Positions 1 to 5,858 of a stretch of 6,213 nt of DNA are shown here, in pieces. Below the pieces are notes generated by a model. That model saw only the letters and a list, made by a program, of their open reading frames with translations, was not told where the DNA came from and searched no databases. This DNA is from Sphingomonas bacterium (lineage in GTDB: Bacteria; Pseudomonadota; Alphaproteobacteria; Sphingomonadales; Sphingomonadaceae). A program made the translations under genes and the position numbers. The DNA lies in contig JAJAYY010000236.1 in NCBI GenBank assembly GCA_026785965.1, positions 1-6,213 on the forward strand. Reading direction: 5' to 3'. The stretch's first letter is position 1. The number at the start of each line of letters is the position of its first letter.

Positions 1-1295
1 GAATAAGCCCGCCCGCACATCCCGTAATTGCCCGCGCCGAAGCTGCCGCCGATCAGCACGGTGACCTTTGGCACTTGCGCGGTGGCGACCGCGGTGACCA
101 ATTTGGCGCCATGCTTGGCAATCCCCTCGGCCTCATATTTGCCGCCAACCATGAAGCCCGAGATATTCTGCAGGAACAGCAAGGGAATGCGGCGCTGGCA
201 GGCGAGTTCGATGAAGTGCGCGCCCTTGACCGCGCTTTCGCTGAACAACACGCCATTGTTGGCGAGGATCGCGACCGGCATCCCCCAGATGTGCGCAAAG
301 CCGCATACGAGCGTGGTGCCGTAAAGCGCCTTGATTTCGTGAAATTCGGACGCGTCGACCAGCCGCGCAATGACCTCGCGCACGTCATAGGGCGCGCGCA
401 CATCGTCGGGGATGATGCCGTACAATTGTTCGGCATCGTAATGCGGCGGTCGCGGCTCACGAAGTTCGATCCCGGCCCCCGCTTCACCCCCCAAATGACT
501 GACGATATCGCGCACGATGGTCAGCGCATGTTCGTCATTTTCGGCGAGGTGATCGACCACGCCAGATTTGCGCGCGTGAAGGTCGCCGCCGCCAAGCTCC
601 TCGGCGCTGATTTCCTCGCCCGTTGCGGCCTTGACCAGCGGCGGGCCAGCGAGGAAAATTGTGCCCTGCTCGCGAACGATGATGCTCTCGTCGCTCATCG
701 CCGGGACATAGGCCCCGCCGGCAGTGCAACTGCCCATCACGCAGGCGATCTGGGCGATGCCTTGCGCCGACATATTGGCCTGGTTGTAGAAGATCCGCCC
801 GAAGTGATCGCGGTCGGGAAACACCTCGGCCTGGTGCGGCAGATTGGCGCCGCCTGAATCGACCAGATAGATGCACGGCAAGCGGTTGGCCTCGGCGATT
901 TCCTGCGCGCGCAAATGCTTCTTTACAGTCAGCGGATAGTAAGTCCCGCCCTTCACCGTCGCGTCGTTGCAGACGATCATCACCTGCCGCCCCGAGACGC
1001 GCCCGATCCCGGCGATCATTCCCGCGCCGGGGACTTCGCCGTCGTACAGGTCGCACGCCGCGAGCTGACCGATTTCGAGCAATGGCGAGCCCGGATCGAG
1101 CAAGCGTTCGACGCGTTCTCGTGGCAGCAATTTGCCGCGGGACGTATGCCGCTCGCGCGATTTCTCGGTGCCGCCGAGCGCGGCCTTGGCGACATCGGCG
1201 CGAAGCTGCTCGGCGAGTCCGCGATTGTGCGCGCTGCGCGTGCGGAATTCGGCGCCGTCGACGTCGATCTTGCTGTCGATGCGGGGTCCACTCAT
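1..1295 (-). CDS. mccB: Methylcrotonyl-CoA carboxylase carboxyltransferase (beta) subunit, 3' end cut off by window
   Basis: This is the carboxyltransferase subunit of biotin-dependent 3-methylcrotonyl-CoA carboxylase, a cytoplasmic leucine-degradation enzyme. It moves CO2 from carboxybiotin on the alpha subunit to 3-methylcrotonyl-CoA. The window holds 431 codons; the family usually runs to about 530-540, so roughly the last 100 residues lie beyond base 1. The protein opens [20 protein letters not shown]. Crotonase-fold landmarks visible are [11 protein letters not shown] (Ser147-Gly148-Gly149-Ala150), [16 protein letters not shown] (from Gly188), [16 protein letters not shown], and [16 protein letters not shown] at the edge (Met426-Tyr431). 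These match MCC beta rather than propionyl-CoA carboxylase beta. The start is forced: an in-frame TGA lies three codons upstream. Its Shine-Dalgarno sequence is weak (GGGAAG, 9 bases away). The isovaleryl-CoA dehydrogenase at the far end of the window supports the role. A geranyl-CoA carboxylase subunit is a less likely alternative. The alpha subunit is not in the window. Confidence 0.93.
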   Translation of the reverse strand, partial: MSGPRIDSKIDVDGAEFRTRSAHNRGLAEQLRADVAKAALGGTEKSRERHTSRGKLLPRERVERLLDPGSPLLEIGQLAACDLYDGEVPGAGMIAGIGRVSGRQVMIVCNDATVKGGTYYPLTVKKHLRAQEIAEANRLPCIYLVDSGGANLPHQAEVFPDRDHFGRIFYNQANMSAQGIAQIACVMGSCTAGGAYVPAMSDESIIVREQGTIFLAGPPLVKAATGEEISAEELGGGDLHARKSGVVDHLAENDEHALTIVRDIVSHLGGEAGAGIELREPRPPHYDAEQLYGIIPDDVRAPYDVREVIARLVDASEFHEIKALYGTTLVCGFAHIWGMPVAILANNGVLFSESAVKGAHFIELACQRRIPLLFLQNISGFMVGGKYEAEGIAKHGAKLVTAVATAQVPKVTVLIGGSFGAGNYGMCGRAY

Positions 1296-1420
1296 CCTGG
1301 TTCACTTCCCGTTCGTCGAAACTTCATGGCGGTTAGCGCCTAGCGCCCGTGTCGGCGCTTGCAAAGCGCTCCGCAACCGCGCAACATTTTTGCAACCTTG
1401 CCAGAATGAAGGAATACCCA
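1296..1420. promoter_or_regulatory. Divergent control region between mccB and the M13 peptidase gene
   Basis: These 125 bases separate two genes transcribed away from each other, so both promoters should lie here. Visible elements are a tandem TAGCGCC TAGCGCC (1334-1347), a GGCGCT (1354-1359) that inverts the AGCGCC within it, a perfect inverted repeat GCGCTT-gca-AAGCGC (1355-1369), and four GCAA words starting at 1361, 1373, 1381 and 1392. TTGCAA at 1359-1364 could be a plus-strand -35 box, but no convincing -10 follows at normal spacing. That promoters are here is inferred from gene layout; no individual box is established. Confidence 0.5.
1409..1413 (+). promoter_or_regulatory. Ribosome binding site of the M13 peptidase gene
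   Basis: AAGGA sits 7 bases ahead of the ATG at 1421. It decides the start: the reading frame stays open upstream to an ATG at 1349, but only the 1421 start has a Shine-Dalgarno sequence and puts the lipoprotein signal at the very N-terminus. Confidence 0.8.
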
Positions 1421-3499
1421 ATGAAGCGCACCTCCTTGCTGCTGTTCGTCTCTGCCCTCGCGCTCACCGCTAGCGCGTGCAACCGCGGCGGTGACCCGGC
1501 CGCCACCGAGCAAGTCGCCGGCTCCGCGATCGGCTTCGACAAAGCGGCGATGGACACGGCGGTCAAGCCGGGCGACGATTTCTTCGCTTACGCCAATGGC
1601 AATTGGGTCAAGAACACCGAGATTCCCGCCGACCGCAGCTCGATCGGCTCGTTCTACGTCGCCGACCAGGTACGCGAGAAGAACAGCATCGAATTGTTCA
1701 ATGCGCTGCTCAAATCCAATGCCGCAGCCGACACCGACGACGGGCGCATCGCCAATTATTACAAGGCCTATCTCGACACCGCGGCGATCGACAAAGCGGG
1801 GCTGGCCCCGGCCAAGGCCGATCTCGACGCGATCGCCGCGATTGCCGACAAGGCCGCGCTGAGCGCCGCGATCGGCAAGACGCTGCGCGCCGACGTCGAC
1901 CCACTCAACGCGACCAACTTCAACACCGATCATCTGTTTGGCCTGTTCGTCACCCAGGGGCTCAACACCCCGGGCGAGACCCTGCCTTACCTCCTCCAGG
2001 GCGGGCTGGGGCTGCCCGACCGCGATTATTATCTGTCGGCCGATGCCAAGATGGTGGGCCTGCGCGACAAATATCGCATCTATGTCGAAAGCGTGATGCG
2101 CGCCGCTGGCAACCCCGATCCAGTGGCTGCCGCAGGACGCGTCATCGCGCTCGAAAAGCAGATCGCGCAGGCCCACGCGACAATCGCCGAAAGCAACGAC
2201 TTCACCAAGGGCGCAAACGTGTGGACCCGCGCCGAGCTTGAGCAGAAAGCGCCGGGGATCGATTGGCCCGCGCTACTCGGTGCCGCGCAGCTCGGCTCGG
2301 TCGCCAAGTTCCAGGCTTATCATTCGGGCGCGATCCCGCGCATCGCCGCATTGGTCGGCTCGCAGCCGCTCGACGCATGGAAGGACTGGCTCGCCTTCCA
2401 CACGCTCAACGAACATGGCAATGTTCTACCGGCGGCGATCCGCGACGCGCGCTTTGCGTTCTTTGGCACCGCGCTGTCGGGCACCCCGCAACAACGCACG
2501 CGCGACAAGCTGGCGCTCAATGCGACCAGCGGCGCGCTCAAAGATGCGGTCGGCAAGGCCTATGTCGACAAATATTTCCCGGCCGGAAACAAGGCCGCGA
2601 TCCAGGGCATGGTGGAAGGGATCAAGACCGCTTTCGCCAAGCGCGTCGAAGGGCTCGACTGGATGGCCCCGGCGACCAAGGCCGAAGCGATCAAGAAGGT
2701 CAAGACGATCGTCGTCGGCGTCGGCTATCCCGACACTTGGCGCGATTATTCGGGCGTCACGATCAGCCCGACCGACGCTTATGCCAACCAGTCGGCGGCA
2801 AGCCTGGCCGAATATCGCCATCAGCTCGCCAAGCTCGGCAAGCCGATGGATCGCGCCGAATGGTGGATGCCGCCGCAGCTCGTCAATGCGGTCAATTTGC
2901 CGGTCCAGAATGCGCTCAATTTCCCCGCCGCAATCCTGGTCAAGCCGTTCTACGATCCCACCGCCGACGCGGCCTATAATTATGGCGCGATCGGCGCGGT
3001 GATTGGGCACGAGATCAGCCACAGCTTCGACAATAATGGCGCGATGTTCGATTCGACCGGCAACATGCGCAATTGGTGGACCCCGGCCGACCTTGGCCGC
3101 TTCCAATTGTCGGGCAAGGCGCTCGCCGCGCAATATGACGCCTACAGCCCGTTCCCCGGAGTCAATGTGAAGGGCGAGCAGACGCTGGGCGAGAATATCG
3201 CCGACGTTGCCGGGCTGTCGGCCGCCTATGACGCTTACCGTGCCTCATTGGGCGGCAAGGAAGCCCCGGTAATCGACGGCTTCACCGGCGACCAGCGCTT
3301 CTTCATCGCTTATGCTCAGGCATGGGCCGACAAGACCCGCGAGGAAGCGCTGCGCAGCCAGATTGCGACCAATGGCCACGCCCCCGACGAATATCGCGCG
3401 TCGACCGTGCGCAACATCGACGCATGGTATGCCGCGTTCAACGTCCAGCCGACCGACAAACTCTACCTCGCCCCCGACAAGCGCGTGAAGGTGTGGTGA
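1421..3499 (+). CDS. M13 family (neprilysin/PepO-like) zinc endopeptidase, lipoprotein
   Basis: A 692-residue, single-chain zinc metallopeptidase, expected to cleave peptides in the periplasm while anchored by lipid. The N-terminus is a lipoprotein signal: MKR, a hydrophobic stretch, then ASAC with the lipidated residue at Cys20. The M13 N-terminal domain starts near residue 44 (KPGDDFFAYANGNWVK) and runs to about 430; the catalytic domain covers about 480-692. The zinc site is complete: HEISH (His530, Glu531, His534) and GENIAD (Glu591, Asp595), 61 residues apart as in neprilysin-type enzymes. His653 and Arg659 align with neprilysin His711 and Arg717, which contact substrate and stabilise the transition state. 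The protein ends in the usual M13 Trp (KRVKVW). One oddity is that the substrate-binding NAxY motif reads NAVN (489-492). It stands alone on its strand, so no partner is indicated. Family assignment is firm; natural substrate unknown. Confidence 0.96.
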   Translation: MKRTSLLLFVSALALTASACNRGGDPAATEQVAGSAIGFDKAAMDTAVKPGDDFFAYANGNWVKNTEIPADRSSIGSFYVADQVREKNSIELFNALLKSNAAADTDDGRIANYYKAYLDTAAIDKAGLAPAKADLDAIAAIADKAALSAAIGKTLRADVDPLNATNFNTDHLFGLFVTQGLNTPGETLPYLLQGGLGLPDRDYYLSADAKMVGLRDKYRIYVESVMRAAGNPDPVAAAGRVIALEKQIAQAHATIAESNDFTKGANVWTRAELEQKAPGIDWPALLGAAQLGSVAKFQAYHSGAIPRIAALVGSQPLDAWKDWLAFHTLNEHGNVLPAAIRDARFAFFGTALSGTPQQRTRDKLALNATSGALKDAVGKAYVDKYFPAGNKAAIQGMVEGIKTAFAKRVEGLDWMAPATKAEAIKKVKTIVVGVGYPDTWRDYSGVTISPTDAYANQSAASLAEYRHQLAKLGKPMDRAEWWMPPQLVNAVNLPVQNALNFPAAILVKPFYDPTADAAYNYGAIGAVIGHEISHSFDNNGAMFDSTGNMRNWWTPADLGRFQLSGKALAAQYDAYSPFPGVNVKGEQTLGENIADVAGLSAAYDAYRASLGGKEAPVIDGFTGDQRFFIAYAQAWADKTREEALRSQIATNGHAPDEYRASTVRNIDAWYAAFNVQPTDKLYLAPDKRVKVW

Positions 3500-3500
3500 C

Positions 3501-4367
3501 CTAGTTGGCTCGCGCCGGCTGGGGACGGTCGGCGCGGGCCTTCAGATAGGCAATCAAGGCGGAGCGTTCGCGCCCGGTGAGGTGAGAGAAATGGCCCTTG
3601 CCGACGAGGGTCATCAGCCCGAGGTCGGCGCGCGTCTTGCCTTTGCCGGTGGTCAGCAGAGTGACCAGTTCGGCGTCACTGTAAGCACCGGCGATGTCGA
3701 GGTCCGGGGTGTTAACCCCGGGCAGGAAATCGGGCACGCCGGTCAGGTCGCCGCCATGACATTCGGCGCAAGTCGTGGCGGCGATATAGCGGCCAAAAGC
3801 ATGCCCCTCGCCAAGGTCGGGCGGGGTGGTGGTGCGATATTCGGCGACGGAGGCACTGACTGGCTTGAATTTACCGCTGGCGACTGCAGCCTTGGCCATG
3901 GCGGACATGGCCGGCGCCGGGGTTGGCGCGCCGCTCGGCTTGACGGTGCGGAGGTGCGCGATCAGCGCCGCCATGTCGGCCTCGCTCAGCCGCTGGAATA
4001 CTTCGGATGGCATGATCCACAAGTCGCCGCGCGTCGGATGCGTGCCCTCGCGCAGCAGAGTCTCAAGCTGCGCGTCGCTCATCGTCGGCAGCACGCGGGT
4101 CAGATTGCTCGCGTAAAGCTTGCCCATCTCGGGCGCATCGTCGTTGAACCATTGCCCCTCGAGGTTGGGCTTATGGCAGCCGGTGCAACCGAGGATGTGG
4201 CTCAAGCGCTCACCGTGCGCGATCCGCTCGGTCGGGTCGCTCGACTCGGCGCCATCGAAGCTGAGCGCCGCCGGGACCGCAACAGTATCCGGCGCCGCAG
4301 TTGGTTCTATTTTGCGGTCACACGCGGACAGGCTGGCAACCGCTAGCAGGATGATCGTGTAGCGCAT
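3501..4367 (-). CDS. Diheme c-type cytochrome, predicted lipoprotein
   Basis: A 288-residue electron carrier built from two class I cytochrome c domains and probably tethered to the membrane facing the periplasm. The N-terminus MRYTIILLAVASLSACD is a lipoprotein signal with lipobox LSAC, lipidated at Cys16. Heme-binding motifs are CTGCH (61-65) and CAECH (200-204). Likely distal Met ligands are Met120 (WIMPSEVF) and Met252 (LGLMTLVGKG). A Pro/Ala-rich linker at about 144-156 separates the domains. The ATG at 4367 is chosen over an in-frame ATG at 4403 because it has a strong Shine-Dalgarno sequence and places the signal peptide first. Similar diheme proteins pass electrons from periplasmic dehydrogenases to the respiratory chain, but no dehydrogenase is adjacent, so the partner is unknown. 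The gene is divergent from the DUF1326-DUF2182 pair and ends one base from the peptidase stop. Confidence 0.92.
   Translation of the reverse strand: MRYTIILLAVASLSACDRKIEPTAAPDTVAVPAALSFDGAESSDPTERIAHGERLSHILGCTGCHKPNLEGQWFNDDAPEMGKLYASNLTRVLPTMSDAQLETLLREGTHPTRGDLWIMPSEVFQRLSEADMAALIAHLRTVKPSGAPTPAPAMSAMAKAAVASGKFKPVSASVAEYRTTTPPDLGEGHAFGRYIAATTCAECHGGDLTGVPDFLPGVNTPDLDIAGAYSDAELVTLLTTGKGKTRADLGLMTLVGKGHFSHLTGRERSALIAYLKARADRPQPARAN
3507..3540 (+). terminator. GC-rich hairpin at the convergent junction, possible terminator of the peptidase gene
   Basis: GGCTCGCGCC (3507-3516) pairs with GGCGCGGGCC (3531-3540) over 10 base pairs with one G-U wobble. The loop can pair four more positions (3517-3520 with 3527-3530, including two wobbles), leaving six unpaired bases. 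It begins 7 bases after the peptidase stop codon. No U-tract follows on either strand, so it is not a textbook intrinsic terminator. It also lies inside the last codons of the opposing cytochrome gene, where the two arms encode the similar ARA and ARA stretches, so codon content may explain part of the symmetry. Confidence 0.35.
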
Positions 4368-4374
4368 TGTTCGT

Positions 4375-4381
4375 CTCCCCC
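4375..4381 (-). promoter_or_regulatory. Ribosome binding site of the diheme cytochrome gene
   Basis: On the minus strand GGGGGAG ends 7 bases before the ATG at 4367. It supports that start over the in-frame upstream ATG at 4403. Confidence 0.75.
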
Positions 4382-4387
4382 ACCCGG

Positions 4388-4397
4388 TATCCGGATA
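4388..4397. repeat. Perfect palindrome TATCCGGATA, possible operator
   Basis: Ten-base self-complementary sequence 20 bases upstream of the cytochrome ATG, in the shared control region. It could be a dimeric regulator site, but a palindrome this short can arise by chance and no second copy was seen in the window. Confidence 0.3.
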
Positions 4398-4452
4398 GCC
4401 CATCGCGCCGCTGCTGGCGAGCGGCCGCGACTACCCAGGGAACTTTTCCTGT

Positions 4453-4469
4453 GGTACGCGAAGCGTGCC
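4453..4469 (+). promoter_or_regulatory. Small hairpin just upstream of the DUF1326 ribosome binding site
   Basis: GGTACGC (4453-4459), a GAA loop (4460-4462) and GCGTGCC (4463-4469) form seven RNA base pairs with one G-U wobble. Four bases later comes AGGGGAG. If transcribed, the stem would abut the ribosome binding site and could affect its use; as DNA it could be a regulator site. The structure is read from the sequence; a function is inference. Confidence 0.35.
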
Positions 4470-4473
4470 GTCG

Positions 4474-4480
4474 AGGGGAG
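4474..4480 (+). promoter_or_regulatory. Ribosome binding site of the DUF1326 gene
   Basis: AGGGGAG lies 9 bases ahead of the ATG at 4490. It fixes that start, although the frame is open upstream to an ATG at 4367. Confidence 0.75.
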
Positions 4481-4489
4481 ATTGCTGTC

Positions 4490-5122
4490 ATGGCTCATTG
4501 GGAATTCACCGGGCGCGAGCTTGCCAATTGCAATTGCGAATATGGCTGCAACTGCCAGTTCGGCGGTCTCCCGGACAAGGGAGAATGCCAGGCGATTGTA
4601 GGGATCGTGATCGACGAAGGCCATCACGGCGAAACCAGGCTCGACGGCCTTAGGATCGCTGCCGTGTACCACTGGCCGGCGGCCATCCACGAGGGCAAGG
4701 GAACGTGTCAGGCGTTCGTCGACGAGCGCGCCGACGATGCCCAGCGCGAGGCACTGCTCAAGATCATGACCGGGCAAGACACCGATCCGTTCGCGACGAT
4801 GTTCGCAGTATTCGCCTCGACGCTCGAAACGATGCACGCGCCAATCTTCGCGCCGATAGACTTCGAGATCGATGTCGAGGGCCGTCGTGCCAAATTGTCG
4901 ATTCCCGGGCATGTCGAAATGGAGGGCGAACCGATAAGAAGCCTTGTCGACGGGTCGGATGTGCGCGCCCGGATTCACCTCCCGGATGGGTTCGAATATG
5001 TCTATGCCGACATTGGCAGCGCCTCCAGTAAGAGCCAGGGTGCGCTCGCGGTCGAAAACAGCAACAGCTACGGGCAGTTCGCCCACCTCCACCTCAACAG
5101 TCATGGGGTCGTCCACGCTTGA
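4490..5122 (+). CDS. DUF1326 family protein with N-terminal Cys cluster
   Basis: A 210-residue soluble-looking protein with no signal peptide or membrane segment, so probably cytoplasmic. It matches the DUF1326 family as I know it. The hallmark is an N-terminal FTGRELANCNCEYGCNCQFG with Cys14, Cys16, Cys20 and Cys22, followed by Cys33 and Cys73; the family usually shows CNC...GCPC. The C-terminus carries the conserved [16 protein letters not shown] with His199, His201 and His205, plus His209. Closely spaced Cys and terminal His suggest metal binding, but the biochemical function is unproven to my knowledge. It overlaps the following DUF2182 membrane gene by 20 bases, so the two are very likely co-transcribed; this pairing recurs in proteobacteria. 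Family call is firm, role is inference. Confidence 0.88.
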   Translation: MAHWEFTGRELANCNCEYGCNCQFGGLPDKGECQAIVGIVIDEGHHGETRLDGLRIAAVYHWPAAIHEGKGTCQAFVDERADDAQREALLKIMTGQDTDPFATMFAVFASTLETMHAPIFAPIDFEIDVEGRRAKLSIPGHVEMEGEPIRSLVDGSDVRARIHLPDGFEYVYADIGSASSKSQGALAVENSNSYGQFAHLHLNSHGVVHA

Positions 5123-5858
5123 AGTGCCGGAACCCGGCTTCCCCGTCCTGATGGCTGGGCGCGAGCGCACGGTTCTGGTTGGCGGGATCGCCGCTTTGGC
5201 GCTGCTTGCCTGGGCCTATCTGGCGCGCGGCGGCGAGATGACCATGGCCGCCGATTTTGCCCTGGTTTTGGCGATGTGGTGGGTGATGATGGTGGCGATG
5301 ATGCTGCCCTCGGCTGCGCCCGCGATCCTGTTATACGCACGGGTCCGAAACAGCCGCGGCGATGCGGCGGGAATTGCCCCGCCTTGGCTGTTCCTATCGG
5401 GCTATTTGATCACCTGGCTGGGCTTTTCGCTGGCTGCTGCGGCGGCGCAGCTGGAGCTCGTCCGGTCGGACTGGATCGGCGCGATGAATCTTTGCGCAAG
5501 TGCCCCGGCGCTAGTTGGCGGGGCTTTGATGGCCGCAGGCGCATACCAGCTTTCGCCGTGGAAGAACGCCTGCCTGCGCTCCTGCCGCTCGCCGGCGCAA
5601 TTCCTCACGCGTTACTGGCGGCCCGGTCCATCGGGTGCGCTCCGCCTCGGATTGTTGCACGGAACGGTCTGCGTCGGCTGCTGTTGGTTGCTGATGATCC
5701 TGCTGTTCGTCGGCGGGGTAATGAATCTCGCCTGGGTTGCGGCGTTGGCGATCCTGGTCGCGGTCGAGAAGCTCGCCTCGGGAGGCCCACTCGCGGCGCG
5801 CTTGGCCGGAGTCGCGATGCTGCTTGGCGGAGCTGGCGTCTTGGTCGAGGCCTATTAG
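5103..5858 (+). CDS. DUF2182 family polytopic membrane protein, putative metal-binding
   Basis: A 251-residue inner-membrane protein with about six to seven hydrophobic segments, near 24-40, 52-79, 93-115, 129-148, 182-207, 209-223 and 232-249. It matches DUF2182, described in family databases as a predicted metal-binding integral membrane protein. Hallmarks are a Met-rich helix ([13 protein letters not shown]: Met58, 62, 63, 66, 67), WKNACLRSC (Cys157, Cys161), and GTVCVGCCW (Cys190, Cys193, Cys194) followed by [10 protein letters not shown]. Met clusters in membrane helices with nearby Cys recall Cu(I) handling, but that is inference. The start is uncertain: ATG 5103 overlaps the DUF1326 gene by 20 bases and suggests translational coupling; ATG 5151 (Met17) and GTG 5124 (residue 8) are in frame too, and none has a clear Shine-Dalgarno sequence. 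The stop codon overlaps that of the opposing dehydrogenase gene. Confidence 0.88.
   Translation: MGSSTLEVPEPGFPVLMAGRERTVLVGGIAALALLAWAYLARGGEMTMAADFALVLAMWWVMMVAMMLPSAAPAILLYARVRNSRGDAAGIAPPWLFLSGYLITWLGFSLAAAAAQLELVRSDWIGAMNLCASAPALVGGALMAAGAYQLSPWKNACLRSCRSPAQFLTRYWRPGPSGALRLGLLHGTVCVGCCWLLMILLFVGGVMNLAWVAALAILVAVEKLASGGPLAARLAGVAMLLGGAGVLVEAY

Larger units (their letters stand above)
4368..4489. promoter_or_regulatory. Divergent control region between the diheme cytochrome and DUF1326-DUF2182 genes
   Basis: These 122 bases must hold the start signals for both directions. They contain a perfect 10-base palindrome, TATCCGGATA (4388-4397), near the cytochrome start, and a 7-base-pair hairpin (4453-4469) near the DUF1326 start. 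GGGAAC at 4438-4443 resembles the GGAAC -35 box of ECF sigma factors. The nearest CGT is 20 bases downstream, longer than the usual 16-17, so I do not call a promoter. No sigma-70-type box pair stands out. Confidence 0.5.

Noticed and set aside
75..857. Plus-strand open frame of 260 codons opposite mccB
   Set aside because: The minus-strand frame gives a clear carboxyltransferase with all its motifs; this one is its complement.
1340..2176. Long open frame on the minus strand opposite the M13 peptidase gene (278 codons)
   Set aside because: It is antisense to an intact peptidase, is rich in Arg, Gly and Asp as high-GC shadow frames are, and shows no recognisable domain.
3582..4346. Plus-strand open frame opposite the diheme cytochrome gene
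   Set aside because: The opposite strand carries two CxxCH motifs and a lipoprotein signal; this frame has no domain or ribosome binding site.
4438..4466. ECF-type promoter (GGGAAC ... CGT) ahead of the DUF1326 gene
   Set aside because: The 20-base spacing is longer than the usual 16-17 and the -10 match is only CGT; too weak to annotate.
4367..4489. N-terminal extension of the DUF1326 protein from ATG 4367
   Set aside because: The extra 41 residues are low-complexity and Arg-rich; the ATG at 4490 has a good Shine-Dalgarno sequence and matches the family's N-terminus.
4944..5102. N-terminal extension of the DUF2182 protein from ATG 4944
   Set aside because: It would overlap DUF1326 by 179 bases and add 53 residues not expected in the family.
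4343..5170. Minus-strand open frame opposite the DUF1326 gene (275 codons)
   Set aside because: It overlaps the cytochrome signal peptide and the whole DUF1326 gene antisense, and its product resembles no family.
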